Shown here: positions 6,904-15,071 of the stretch, piece after piece
How positions within the stretch are numbered: the first letter of the stretch is position 1
Layout: each line of letters starts with the position of its first letter
Assembly (NCBI GenBank): GCA_030673995.1
Contig: DAOUYU010000005.1
Coordinates: 1-23,061, forward strand
Reading direction: 5' to 3'
Source of the DNA: Candidatus Aminicenantota bacterium
GTDB taxonomy: Bacteria > Acidobacteriota > Aminicenantia > Aminicenantales > Aminicenantaceae
Length of the DNA: 23,061 bases
Notes under the pieces: model-generated
Databases searched by the model: none
What the model was told of the DNA's origin: nothing
What the model saw: only the letters and a program-made list of their open reading frames with translations
Translations under genes and position numbers: made by a program

Positions 6904-8124
6904 ATGAAGTCGTTATTTTCCACTTTAATGAAAAATTTCGAGGGATATGCCATCGGGAAAACTTTAGCGTACTTGAGCGATCCGGAAATAATCTCATTTG
7001 CCGGGGGTTTGCCCAGCAATGATGTTTTTCCTTTAGACATCATCCAAAAAGCTGCAGAAAGATCATTAAAAGAAGATCCGGCTCACGTGCTTCAATATTC
7101 TCCCATTCCAGGCGAAAAAAAACTCATGCAAGCAATAATAGAATATCTTAAGACAGATAATATTCATATCGAACCGGAAAACATCATGATTACCACCTCC
7201 GGACAGCATGGCTTAGACCTTATTGGAAGATTGTTCCTTGATCCCAAAGATACTATCGTTATTGATCTCCCCACATTTGGAGGTGCCCTGGCTGCCTTTG
7301 AGATGGAAGATGCACAATACGTAGCCAAAGATATAGAAAAAGATGGATCCGATGTTAAAGGCATGGAAGCAGGGATTGAAGAGTGCATAAATGATGGAAG
7401 AAAACCCAAATTCATCTATGTGGTTCCGGATTTCCAGAATCCTTCAGGGATAACCATGCATTTGGAAAAAAGATTAGCTCTTCTATCACTGGGTAAAAAA
7501 TACGGCATCCCTTTAGTTGAGGATAGCCCTTACAGGGAATTGAGATACCGGGGAGAACACCTGCCTTCCATCTATTCGCTGGATGAAAATCAGGGAAATG
7601 TGATCGGTCTTTATACTTTTTCAAAGATTCTCTGTCCCGGTATTAGAGTCGGGTTCAATATAGGCCCTGCAGAGGTCATAGATAAATTCAGCTTCATTAA
7701 GGGCGCAAATATACTCAACACCGCCAAGCTCAATCAGGATATCTGTACTGCGTTTCTGAGAGAATATGATCTGGGCTCCCACTTCAAGAAGACCATTAAG
7801 TATTACAACGAAAAGCTGAATTTTTTTCTCGAAACCATAGAAGAAAATTTCCCCAAGGATATGGATATTGTGTGGACAAAACCGGAGGGAGGACTTTTCC
7901 TCTGGATCACTGTACCAGAAGATATAAATACTTTAGATCTCTTCTACAAAGCCGTTGAGAAAAAAGTGGCTTTTGTCCCAGGTGAGGTTTTTTATCCTGA
8001 AGGATATAAAAGATATAATGCGATGAGGATAAATTTTTCCTACCCTACAAAGGATGAGATTGCCGAGGGTGTAAAGAGACTGAGCTCTGTAATAAAGAAA
8101 TACAAAGCTGAGAAAAAAGATTAA
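6904..8124 (+). CDS. PLP-dependent aminotransferase, fold type I (LysN/2-aminoadipate type)
   Basis: Transfers an amino group between an amino acid and a 2-oxo acid using pyridoxal phosphate. Landmarks: FAGGLPSNDVFP near the N-terminus (31-43), YSPIPGEKKL (65-74), TTSGQHGLDL (98-106), NPSG with Asn179, EDSPYRELRY with Asp207, and TFSKILCPGIRVGF with the PLP-binding Lys241. A C-terminal arginine in NAMRINFS would hold the substrate carboxylate. The layout is that of the archaeal/bacterial LysN and 2-aminoadipate aminotransferase group, without the GntR DNA-binding domain found in MocR proteins. A TTG at 6892 would add four residues, but GAGG just before the ATG at 6904 fixes the start (406 residues). 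Substrate not decided by sequence; broad specificity is common. Confidence 0.9.
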   Translation: MKSLFSTLMKNFEGYAIGKTLAYLSDPEIISFAGGLPSNDVFPLDIIQKAAERSLKEDPAHVLQYSPIPGEKKLMQAIIEYLKTDNIHIEPENIMITTSGQHGLDLIGRLFLDPKDTIVIDLPTFGGALAAFEMEDAQYVAKDIEKDGSDVKGMEAGIEECINDGRKPKFIYVVPDFQNPSGITMHLEKRLALLSLGKKYGIPLVEDSPYRELRYRGEHLPSIYSLDENQGNVIGLYTFSKILCPGIRVGFNIGPAEVIDKFSFIKGANILNTAKLNQDICTAFLREYDLGSHFKKTIKYYNEKLNFFLETIEENFPKDMDIVWTKPEGGLFLWITVPEDINTLDLFYKAVEKKVAFVPGEVFYPEGYKRYNAMRINFSYPTKDEIAEGVKRLSSVIKKYKAEKKD

Positions 8125-8148
8125 AGACTTTGACATAAAGGGAGAAAC

Positions 8149-9555
8149 ATGAGCGAGAATCAGCAATACAGCCCAGGTGTCAGGAAATATATTGAGCAAG
8201 CCAAAAAAATCTTGGACCAAAAAAAAGAACAAACCGATCGGGTGAAAAAACTAAAATTTGACACCATAGCCGTTCATGGCCTCTATACCCCGGATGAAGC
8301 TTTAAGCCAGAATCAAGGAGCTGTCATAGAACCTCTCTATCTCTCCACTGCTCAAGCTTACCGGGACTCCGATGAAATGGAGGCTGCGCTTGCCTATTTA
8401 ATCCCAACCTGGTGCTATACCCGATTCGCTAATCCAACCACCTACTATTTAGAATGGGTCCTCGCACTCCTTGAAGGTTACCAGACAGGCTCTGATACAT
8501 CCTGCCTTGTTACAGCTTCCGGAATGTCCGCACTCATGTTAGCTGTAGACTCCTTTCTGGTTAAACAGAAGCAAGGCACAGAAAAAATAAACTTTGTCTC
8601 CTCAATTCAGATCTACGGAGGCACTTTTCAGCATTTTTCTATCAGGAAGATGCAGGAAAGGGGAATAGAAGTGCGGTGGGTGCACCATCAAGAAGATAGC
8701 GAAGAGTGGAAAACAAAAATCGATGAGAACACCCGCTTCCTCTACTCAGAAGCTCCAAGTAATCCTCAGCAATCGTTCTGCGATGTCAAGGCTCTTGCAG
8801 ATTTGGCCCATTCCTGGGAAATTCCCTTTATCATCGACTCTACCTGCGCTACCCCTGCTTTGATGCGACCGATAGCTTATGGTGCAGACATCGTTATCCA
8901 TTCCCTGACAAAATCCATCACTTCAGGCGGTCTTGCCATGGGAGGCGCCTTAATCAGCCGCAAACCTATCGTCACAAAGATAAAAAATGACCATCCCCTC
9001 TTCAAAGAAAGTTTTGCCGAATATGTTAAGTTCCTTCCTTACAGGGATACCGGACCAGCAGCCGCGCCTCTGAATGCTCTTCTTGCCCTGAATGACCTCA
9101 GGACACTCCGCTCCAAAATGGACCTGGTCAGTCGAAACAGTGAAAAAATCGCAGGATATCTCAGTCAACACTCCCGGGTTTACCAGGTCGATTATTTAGG
9201 ATTAGAGAGTTATCATCTTCACTCTCTTGCCAAAAATTATATGAAATTGGTGGACTCGGATGACGGAAAAGGCAATGAAATAAATCGCTACGGGCACCTG
9301 CTCAGCTTTCGGGTAGATGGGCCCCCTCAAAAGGCAAGGCATGTCTTTGACACTTTCAAGATTATCTTAAGGGCAGGAGATATGGGCCGCATTAAAAGTA
9401 TCGCCACTATCCCTGCCATTTCCACTCACCTGCAGCAAGGAAAAGAGGCCCGCGCAAAGGCAGATGTTCCCCCTCAAATGATAAGACTCTGTGTGGGAGC
9501 TGAAAACCCCGACGACATCATAGCTGATCTCGACCAGGCACTAGGCTCTCTCTGA
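8149..9555 (+). CDS. Cys/Met-metabolism PLP enzyme (trans-sulfuration family)
   Basis: A pyridoxal-phosphate enzyme of the cystathionine gamma-synthase, methionine gamma-lyase and O-acetylhomoserine sulfhydrylase superfamily, 468 residues against the usual 380-430. The extra length is a charged, helical N-terminal extension of about 40 residues. Key sites: YTRFANPT (90-97), TASGMSAL (122-129), YGGTF with Tyr156, Asp230 in IIDSTCATP and the PLP lysine Lys255 in HSLTKSITSGG. It follows the aminotransferase by 24 bases and has GGGAG before the ATG. With homoserine dehydrogenase upstream, a role on a homoserine-derived or sulfur substrate is reasonable, but no homoserine acyltransferase is present to supply the usual substrate. 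Last gene of the cluster, convergent with the ABC permease gene. Confidence 0.87.
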   Translation: MSENQQYSPGVRKYIEQAKKILDQKKEQTDRVKKLKFDTIAVHGLYTPDEALSQNQGAVIEPLYLSTAQAYRDSDEMEAALAYLIPTWCYTRFANPTTYYLEWVLALLEGYQTGSDTSCLVTASGMSALMLAVDSFLVKQKQGTEKINFVSSIQIYGGTFQHFSIRKMQERGIEVRWVHHQEDSEEWKTKIDENTRFLYSEAPSNPQQSFCDVKALADLAHSWEIPFIIDSTCATPALMRPIAYGADIVIHSLTKSITSGGLAMGGALISRKPIVTKIKNDHPLFKESFAEYVKFLPYRDTGPAAAPLNALLALNDLRTLRSKMDLVSRNSEKIAGYLSQHSRVYQVDYLGLESYHLHSLAKNYMKLVDSDDGKGNEINRYGHLLSFRVDGPPQKARHVFDTFKIILRAGDMGRIKSIATIPAISTHLQQGKEARAKADVPPQMIRLCVGAENPDDIIADLDQALGSL

Positions 9556-9622
9556 TTTTTTAGACAGGTTCCACAGCACTTCTCAAAATAAGATTTTCCT
9601 TCTGAATTAAAGGGGCCGCATA

Positions 9623-10591
9623 TCATCTTTCCCTGCGATGCCGGATTTGATCTAAACTGACGGCAACAACAATTATCGCACCAATGATTATCTCCTGAAT
9701 ATAGTTCGGCCATCCCATCATCGTGCTCCCGTTCCTGAGGAAGGCCATGATGAATACACCTATCATTGAGCCAAGGATGCTGCCCTCCCCTCCGCTCAAA
9801 CTCCCTCCACCTATCACCACTGCAGCAATAATATCCAGCTCTAAACCAATGGCCACTGTGGGGTCACCAACTGTCAGTCTTGAAAACTGCATGGCACCAC
9901 TGAGCCCGCAAAAAAGACCGGAAATGGAATAAATTATAATTTTCGTTCTGTTTGTCCTGATGCCACAAAGGCGTGCCGCCGCTTCATTCGAACCAACGGC
10001 AAAAACATGCCTTCCGAACACTGTATAGCGGAGGACAACAGCCAATGCAATAGCTAGAAATATCATAAGCCAAACTCCCGGTGCCATGAGGAGCCAGGAA
10101 GGGCGAGGATTCCTTGCCATGAGCTCGTTGACCCAGGTTAGAGGCGCATCGATTTTCTGATTTCCTGCAATCCATTTGGCAATGCCTCTAGCTATACCCA
10201 GCATACCCAAAGTGACAATAAAGGGAACAAGCCTTAAGGAGGTGATAAGGCTCCCGTTGACAAATCCAATAAGACCTCCTGTCACAATTCCACAAAACAA
10301 AGCCATAACAGGATGGAAACCGGCACTAATCGCGTATGCAACGATAACGCTGGAGAGTGCTAAGTTTGAAGCGGCAGAAAGGTCGATTCCTCCGCTGATG
10401 ATAATCAAGGTCATGCCGAGGGCGCCTAACGCAACAATCACCGACTGAGTGGCAACGCTCTTAAAGTTAGCGATTCTGAGAAATCTATCCTGGATCTCCG
10501 GGATAGAGGAAAATATGGCCAGGACCAATATAAGTCCAAAAAAGGGAGCTAGCCAGCCGATTAAGCCCTGCAGTCGTTTTTTCCTTTTCAT
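9623..10591 (-). CDS. Sugar ABC transporter permease (RbsC/BPD_transp_2 family)
   Basis: Inner-membrane permease of a CUT2-type sugar importer, 322 residues and hydrophobic throughout with about eight to ten membrane segments. Family marks include IISGGIDLS (about 64-72), the loop GIRTNRTKI around 215-223 that contacts the ATPase, and GGGSLSGGEGSILGS towards the end. It is the last gene of the minus-strand operon and is separated from the ATPase gene by 151 bases of repeat DNA. The ATG at 10591 has no good ribosome binding site; the bases just upstream are part of a TGTCATTGCGAG repeat fragment, so expression may be affected. Substrate not known: ribose, galactose or another monosaccharide. 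Confidence 0.9.
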   Translation of the reverse strand: MKRKKRLQGLIGWLAPFFGLILVLAIFSSIPEIQDRFLRIANFKSVATQSVIVALGALGMTLIIISGGIDLSAASNLALSSVIVAYAISAGFHPVMALFCGIVTGGLIGFVNGSLITSLRLVPFIVTLGMLGIARGIAKWIAGNQKIDAPLTWVNELMARNPRPSWLLMAPGVWLMIFLAIALAVVLRYTVFGRHVFAVGSNEAAARLCGIRTNRTKIIIYSISGLFCGLSGAMQFSRLTVGDPTVAIGLELDIIAAVVIGGGSLSGGEGSILGSMIGVFIMAFLRNGSTMMGWPNYIQEIIIGAIIVVAVSLDQIRHRRER

Positions 10592-10598
10592 TCACAAA

Positions 10599-10613
10599 CT
10601 CGCAATGACATTT
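10599..10613. repeat. Fragment of the TGTCATTGCGAG-type repeat
   Basis: CTCGCAATGACATTT is identical to 6459-6473 in the repeat before the cupin gene. Here only this arm remains, eight bases upstream of the permease start. Confidence 0.5.
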
Positions 10614-10709
10614 TTCTTACTATGAGCTCCTTCCTTAATCCTTAATCCTTAATCCTTCCTCTTACTATGAGCCATGAGCTCCTTCCTTAATCCTTAATCC
10701 TTAATCCTT
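10614..10709. repeat. Tandem repeat between ABC ATPase and permease genes
   Basis: Two 36-base copies (10622-10657 and 10674-10709), each ATGAGCTCCTTCC followed by three TTAATCC heptamers, identical to each other. The period is 52 bases, with CTTACTATGAG before each. On the transcribed minus strand the units read AAGGATT repeats ending in AAGGAAGGAGCTCAT, so strong Shine-Dalgarno-like sites occur twice between the two genes. Confidence 0.85.
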
Positions 10710-10742
10710 AAGAATCATACAACCGTGAATATCGCATAAAAT

Positions 10743-12254
10743 TCATAACGCCTTTCCCGTAGTGGCTGCCACCATCAAGCTTTCCACGTTCCACTCCGAG
10801 GAGTGCCGGATATCGATTATCTGCCCCCGGTGGAATACAGCAATCCTGTCACAGATACCCAGAAGCTCCGGAAAATATGAGCTGACAAAGAGAATAGCTT
10901 TGCCTCGGGATGCTAACTGACCCATCCATTCGTAAATCTGAGATTTGCTGACAACATCAATTCCACGGGTGGGTTCATCAAGGAGAAGGATATCTGCTCT
11001 CTGATGAAGAAGCCGAGCCAAGGCAACCTTCTGTTGATTCCCGCCGGATAGACTAAAGACTCGCTGCTCTGGGCTTCGGGCTTTAATCTTCATTTTTTGG
11101 ATCCAATCCTGCGCAGCTTCGTTCCTCTTTTTTAATCCAAGAAAACCAAAACGACAATAGGGTGAAAAGTTACTTAAGGTTAGATTGTCGGTTAAAGACC
11201 GGGATAAGGCCAATCCCTCTCTCTGTCTATCCTCACTCAAAAATCCCATACCCTGTTTAATTCTCTGCCAAGGAGTTCCTTTGGAAAATCCAACATATGC
11301 GACCTTTATGGAACCCTGTTCTACCGAATCCAAGGCAAATATTGTACGCAACAGTTCTGTCCTACCAGCGCCAATCAGTCCAGCAAGCCCTAATATTTCT
11401 CCACAGTGCAGGTTCAGCTCAACCTCTGCTTGCATCTTATTGCCCATGAGCTTATCAAGGGAGAGCAGCACCTCGCCTGTTGTATGCTCAACCTGAGGAA
11501 ACATCTCCTTGACCTTCTGTCCCACCATGTGCTGGATAAGCTCTTCAAGAGATGTATCCTCCATATTTCCCGAGCAGATTTCTTTCCCGTCCCTCAGCAC
11601 AGTGAAGCTGTCTGCAACCTTCTGAACTTCTTCAAGAAAATGGCTGATATAAATAATACTCACTCCTTGTGCCTTGAGTCTCTTGATGATCTGGAAAAGA
11701 AGGTCACTGTCCTCCTGGGAGAGGGAACTTGTTGGTTCGTCCATAACTAAGATCGTTGCTTTCTCCATGAGGGCCCGCGCTATTTCCACAACCTGCTTTG
11801 CTCCGATACTCAATTTTCTCACCGGAATATCCAGAGATATCTCCGGATGATGAATCAGTTCTAAAGCATCTCTTACTCTTCTTTTCATTTCTTTGCGCTG
11901 CACAAAACCCCACGAATGCAGCTCTTTCCCAAGCATGATATTTTCTTCTACGGTAAGATGAGGGGCAAGGTTGAGTTCCTGGTAAATCATGGAGACACCT
12001 TTTTTCTTTCCTTCAAGAGGGCTGGAAGGAAAATAGCGAAAATTCTCCAAAAGCATGCTTCCTTCATCCTGCTTTAGGGCACCGCTTAATATTTTAACCA
12101 GCGTGCTTTTGCCTGCCCCATTTTCTCCGAGCAAAGCATGCACTTCTCCCTTTTTAAGTTCAAAATCGACGTTATCCAAGGCACGGGTTGCCCCGAAGCT
12201 CTTACTTATGTTTTTCATCTGCAGGAGTATAGGGCAAGGCTGATTCTGTTGCAT
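10743..12254 (-). CDS. Sugar ABC transporter ATP-binding protein, tandem ATPase (RbsA type)
   Basis: Energises the importer; 503 residues with two fused ATPase domains. Domain 1 has Walker A GENGAGKST (43-51), a degenerate signature LSIGAKQ and Walker B ILVMDEPTSSLS. Domain 2 has a degenerate Walker A (GLIGAGRTELL), an intact signature LSGGNQQKV and Walker B ILLLDEPTRGIDV. Such asymmetry is normal for RbsA/MglA proteins. The ATG at 12254 shares a base with the stop of the binding-protein gene (TGATG), implying translational coupling; a TTG one codon earlier is possible but not needed. Order binding protein, ATPase, permease on one strand; no sugar kinase, isomerase or regulator accompanies it. 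Confidence 0.93.
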   Translation of the reverse strand: MQQNQPCPILLQMKNISKSFGATRALDNVDFELKKGEVHALLGENGAGKSTLVKILSGALKQDEGSMLLENFRYFPSSPLEGKKKGVSMIYQELNLAPHLTVEENIMLGKELHSWGFVQRKEMKRRVRDALELIHHPEISLDIPVRKLSIGAKQVVEIARALMEKATILVMDEPTSSLSQEDSDLLFQIIKRLKAQGVSIIYISHFLEEVQKVADSFTVLRDGKEICSGNMEDTSLEELIQHMVGQKVKEMFPQVEHTTGEVLLSLDKLMGNKMQAEVELNLHCGEILGLAGLIGAGRTELLRTIFALDSVEQGSIKVAYVGFSKGTPWQRIKQGMGFLSEDRQREGLALSRSLTDNLTLSNFSPYCRFGFLGLKKRNEAAQDWIQKMKIKARSPEQRVFSLSGGNQQKVALARLLHQRADILLLDEPTRGIDVVSKSQIYEWMGQLASRGKAILFVSSYFPELLGICDRIAVFHRGQIIDIRHSSEWNVESLMVAATTGKAL

Positions 12255-13255
12255 CAATCCAGATAGGAAGATAAATCGGGCATAAGAAGGCGCTTTATAT
12301 CGGGATCATCCATGTTTTCCCTTGTGGCCAAATAAACTCCCGTGTCTATCCGCATCTCAATTTTCTGGCCTTTCAGATAAAGCACCATCTGTTTGACTCC
12401 TAAATATCCCATTTTCATGGGATTCTGGAGGACGAGGCCATGGATATGACCACCCCTCAGTGCCTGTACCAACTTCACACTGCTGTCAAAGCCAACAAAC
12501 TTGATTTTTCCGGCCAACCCGGCCTCTTGAATAGCCCGGAGAGTACCAAAAGTGCTTGATTCATTCGGACAAAAGATGCCGTCAACCTCTGGAAAACGAC
12601 TGAGCAAGTTTTCAGCCCGCTGGAAAGCTGTCTCAGTAGTAGAGCCGGCATATTGATCCTGTACAAGGAGCGATATTTCCGGAAATTCAGCTGTTATGGT
12701 ATCAAAAAATCCCTTTTCCCGCTTCGTGGTGCTTGCAGAGCCCGCTTGATACCGGATGAGAAAAATATCTCCTTTACCCCGAAGAAGCTCTCCCAACTTT
12801 TTAGCTGCCAGGACACCACCCTTGTAATTGTCCGTTGCCACAAAGCTTATATAATCCTCTCCTTGCAGTCCCGAATCAATGATCACAACTGGTATGTTTT
12901 CTCTGACAGCATCCTGAACGGGCCGGCACAGTGCACGGTCGTCCAATGGAGCAAGGACTATACCGTTTACCCCTCGGCTGATAAAATCTTCGACAACGAT
13001 AATCTGCTGGGCCCGGTCATCTTCCCTTTGAGGACCTTTCCAGAGAATTTCAACTTCGAGCTCTCTGGAAGCTCTGACAGCACCGGCATGGATGGCTTTC
13101 CAGAATTCGTGGGTCGTGGCCTTGGGTATGACCGCGATTTTTAGCTTGCTGGTTTCATCCTGGAGAGATTTGCTTTTCTCGTTCTTTCCACAACTCAAAA
13201 CCAGAAGACAGAGAAAAATTGCAAAAGGAATGAGTGTTCGGATATTCACGCTCAA
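12254..13255 (-). CDS. Sugar-binding lipoprotein of the ABC importer (Peripla_BP_4 type)
   Basis: Substrate-binding protein of the CUT2-type importer. A short basic N-terminus, a hydrophobic stretch (about 8-20) and a lipobox VLSC (19-22) place it as a lipoprotein. The mature part is a two-lobed LacI/RbsB-like fold: LKIAVIPKATTHEFWKAIHAG, GVNGIVLAPLDD, NIPVVIIDSGL, FVATDNYKGG and VDGIFCPNESSTFGTLRA. The frame has no ATG near its start: a TTG at 13255 or GTG at 13249 must be used, and no clear Shine-Dalgarno is seen. A good promoter ends at 13256, directly against the start. The first gene of the importer operon. Sugar specificity is not readable. Confidence 0.9.
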   Translation of the reverse strand: MSVNIRTLIPFAIFLCLLVLSCGKNEKSKSLQDETSKLKIAVIPKATTHEFWKAIHAGAVRASRELEVEILWKGPQREDDRAQQIIVVEDFISRGVNGIVLAPLDDRALCRPVQDAVRENIPVVIIDSGLQGEDYISFVATDNYKGGVLAAKKLGELLRGKGDIFLIRYQAGSASTTKREKGFFDTITAEFPEISLLVQDQYAGSTTETAFQRAENLLSRFPEVDGIFCPNESSTFGTLRAIQEAGLAGKIKFVGFDSSVKLVQALRGGHIHGLVLQNPMKMGYLGVKQMVLYLKGQKIEMRIDTGVYLATRENMDDPDIKRLLMPDLSSYLD

Positions 13256-13284
13256 AGTATATCAATAAAGGGGTTGCGTCTCAA
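13256..13284 (-). promoter_or_regulatory. Promoter of the sugar importer operon
   Basis: On the minus strand TTGAGA (complement of 13279-13284), a 17-base spacer, then TATACT (complement of 13256-13261). Transcription would begin about 13249, which is the G of a GTG codon in frame with the binding-protein gene, suggesting a leaderless or nearly leaderless message. Confidence 0.5.
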
Positions 13285-13287
13285 CAT

Positions 13288-13346
13288 TTGACTCTTGATA
13301 TTATTTTTAAGTGTAAATTGGATGAAATTGGGCTCAGGCTAAGCCC
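13288..13346 (+). promoter_or_regulatory. Possible murA promoter and leader hairpin
   Basis: TTGACT (13288-13293) with an 18-base spacer to TGTAAA (13312-13317) is a fair promoter match. It is followed by a small hairpin, GGGCT (13330-13334) and AGCCC (13342-13346), about 40 bases before the murA start. Only five pairs and no T run, so it is not a terminator. Confidence 0.35.
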
Positions 13347-13385
13347 TATTGAATTTTGGATGGCATTATTTTAGAATGAGTGCGT

Positions 13386-14648
13386 ATGGAAAAAATCAGG
13401 ATTGTCGGGAACTCCAACCTTCGGCTGAAGGGAAAGGTGAAAATCAGCGGAGCCAAAAACGCTGTACTTCCCGCTATCGCAGCATGCCTCTTGACCGGAG
13501 AAAAAGTCCGTCTCAAGAACGTCCCCCTTGTTAAAGATGTTTTCTCAATTTTAACTCTCATGAAGGAGCTTGGAGCCGAATACAAAATGAAAAAAAATTC
13601 CCTATCCATGGAGGTAAAAAAAATTGATTCAGATGAGGCCTCATATGAATTAGTCAGTGCTATGAGAGCATCCATTCTGGCCTTGGGTCCACTCCTCGCT
13701 CGTTTCGGAAAAGCTGTGGTCGCTTTACCAGGCGGCTGTGCAATCGGCTCCCGTCCTATAGACCTCCATATCCATGGATTGGAAAAATTAGGAGCTTCGA
13801 TAAGCCTTGAACACGGCTATATCAAGGCAGAGGCAAAAAAGCTTCACGGAAAAGAGATAGAGTTCGAGAAAAAAACCGTGGGGGGAACAGAAAATCTGAT
13901 TATGGCTGCTTGCCTGGCCCACGGCGAGACTGTACTAAAAAATTGTTCCCTGGAACCGGAAGTCATAAACTTATGCCAGCTTCTGGCTAAAATGGGAGCT
14001 AAAATTGATGGAATTGGCTATGAGACTATCCGTATCAATGGAGTCAAAGAGCTGGGCGGAGCATCTCATGAGATCATCCCTGATCGAATAGAAGCAGGGA
14101 CTTTTCTTGTAGCCGGAGCATTGACCCGGGGTGACATTGTATTGACCCGTGTCCAGCCCAATCATCTCCACACGATCATTGAGAAATTAAGATACTCGGG
14201 CGCAAAGATAGAAACACTCAATAATCATTCTCTCCGCGTAACCGGAAGTGAAGAGATCATGCCTCAAGATATCACCACCTCTCCCTATCCAGGATTCCCA
14301 ACAGACATGCAGGCTCAGTTTATTGTTCTGATGACGCAGGCCAGCGGAACATCCATCATAACCGAGACCATTTTTGACAGAAGGTTCGCACATATCAACG
14401 AGCTCCTCCGCCTGGGTGCAAATATCGAGATCTTTGGAGATAAAGCCAAAGTCAGGGGAAAAACTCCCCTTTCAGGAGCAGAGACCATAGCGACGGACCT
14501 CAGGGCATCCGCTTCGCTTGTTCTGGCGGGCTTGATTGCAAACGGAGAAACCATTATCAACGAAACCGAACATTTGGACCGGGGCTACGAAAAACTTGAA
14601 GAAAAAATGAAATTCCTCGGGGCCCATATCGAAAGAATAAAGAAATAG
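13386..14648 (+). CDS. murA: UDP-N-acetylglucosamine 1-carboxyvinyltransferase
   Basis: Adds enolpyruvate from PEP to UDP-GlcNAc, the first committed step of peptidoglycan synthesis, in the cytoplasm. The 420 residues match the family length. Seen: SGAKNAVLPA with the Lys24-Asn25 pair, AMRASIL with Arg94, the mobile loop ALPGGCAIGSRPIDLH with the catalytic Cys118 (a Cys, so fosfomycin-type attack is possible, unlike Asp variants), IEAGTFLVAGA and FPTDMQAQ with the catalytic-base aspartate. The ATG at 13386 is chosen; a GTG two codons earlier is also open, and neither has a strong ribosome binding site. The HIT gene follows after 11 bases. Confidence 0.96.
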   Translation: MEKIRIVGNSNLRLKGKVKISGAKNAVLPAIAACLLTGEKVRLKNVPLVKDVFSILTLMKELGAEYKMKKNSLSMEVKKIDSDEASYELVSAMRASILALGPLLARFGKAVVALPGGCAIGSRPIDLHIHGLEKLGASISLEHGYIKAEAKKLHGKEIEFEKKTVGGTENLIMAACLAHGETVLKNCSLEPEVINLCQLLAKMGAKIDGIGYETIRINGVKELGGASHEIIPDRIEAGTFLVAGALTRGDIVLTRVQPNHLHTIIEKLRYSGAKIETLNNHSLRVTGSEEIMPQDITTSPYPGFPTDMQAQFIVLMTQASGTSIITETIFDRRFAHINELLRLGANIEIFGDKAKVRGKTPLSGAETIATDLRASASLVLAGLIANGETIINETEHLDRGYEKLEEKMKFLGAHIERIKK

Positions 14649-14659
14649 GAGAAGAGGTT

Positions 14660-15004
14660 ATGGATAACTGTATCTTCTGCAAGATCATCAACAAAGAAGT
14701 CCCTTCTAAAATAGTCTATGAAGATGAAAGAGTGTTGGCCTTCGACGATATCAATCCCCGGGCTCCTATTCACGTTCTTCTCATACCCAAAGAACATTTT
14801 GGTACACTTAATGAAATCCCAGAAGAGAAAAAGGACATTCTGAGCCACCTGCTCCTTAAGGCTCGGCAGGTTGCACAAGAAAAGGGAATCGCTAAAAACG
14901 GATACAGAATCGTCCTCAATACCGAAAGAGATTCAGGGCAGGAGGTCTTTCACATCCACTTCCATCTCTTAGGCGGAAGGCAGATGAAATGGCCCCCAGG
15001 ATAA
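14660..15004 (+). CDS. HIT family nucleotide hydrolase/transferase (HINT type)
   Basis: A small histidine-triad protein, 114 residues, of the HINT branch that cleaves purine nucleoside phosphoramidates. It begins with CIFCKIINKE, whose paired Cys can bind zinc in this branch, has AFDDINPRAPIHVLLIPK and ends with SGQEVFHIHFHLLGGR; the triad is His98, His100 and His102. The conserved C-terminal tryptophan is Trp111. It lies 11 bases after murA with GGAG before the ATG, so it is co-transcribed, and a terminator follows within five bases of its stop. The cellular role in this setting is not known. Confidence 0.94.
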   Translation: MDNCIFCKIINKEVPSKIVYEDERVLAFDDINPRAPIHVLLIPKEHFGTLNEIPEEKKDILSHLLLKARQVAQEKGIAKNGYRIVLNTERDSGQEVFHIHFHLLGGRQMKWPPG

Positions 15005-15008
15005 TTTT

Positions 15009-15037
15009 GGGCTCTCATTTCTAGAGGAGCCCTTTTT
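15009..15037 (+). terminator. Rho-independent terminator after murA-HIT
   Basis: GGGCTC (15009-15014) pairs with GAGCCC (15027-15032) across a 12-base loop, followed by TTTTT (15033-15037). It starts five bases after the HIT stop codon. Confidence 0.85.
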
Positions 15038-15071
15038 CGTTAGATTGACATTTAAAGAGGAGGTATAAACC

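Noticed and set aside
9556..9622. Terminator between the PLP lyase and the convergent permease gene
   Set aside because: Sixty-seven bases without a convincing stem; only a short T run just after the lyase stop.
10614..10709. Short repeats resembling a CRISPR array
   Set aside because: Only two long units with internal heptamers, no regularly sized unique spacers and no cas genes.
12653..13144. 163-codon plus-strand open frame opposite the sugar-binding protein
   Set aside because: It lies antisense to a gene with clear lipobox and fold motifs; its own translation shows no recognisable motif or ribosome binding site.
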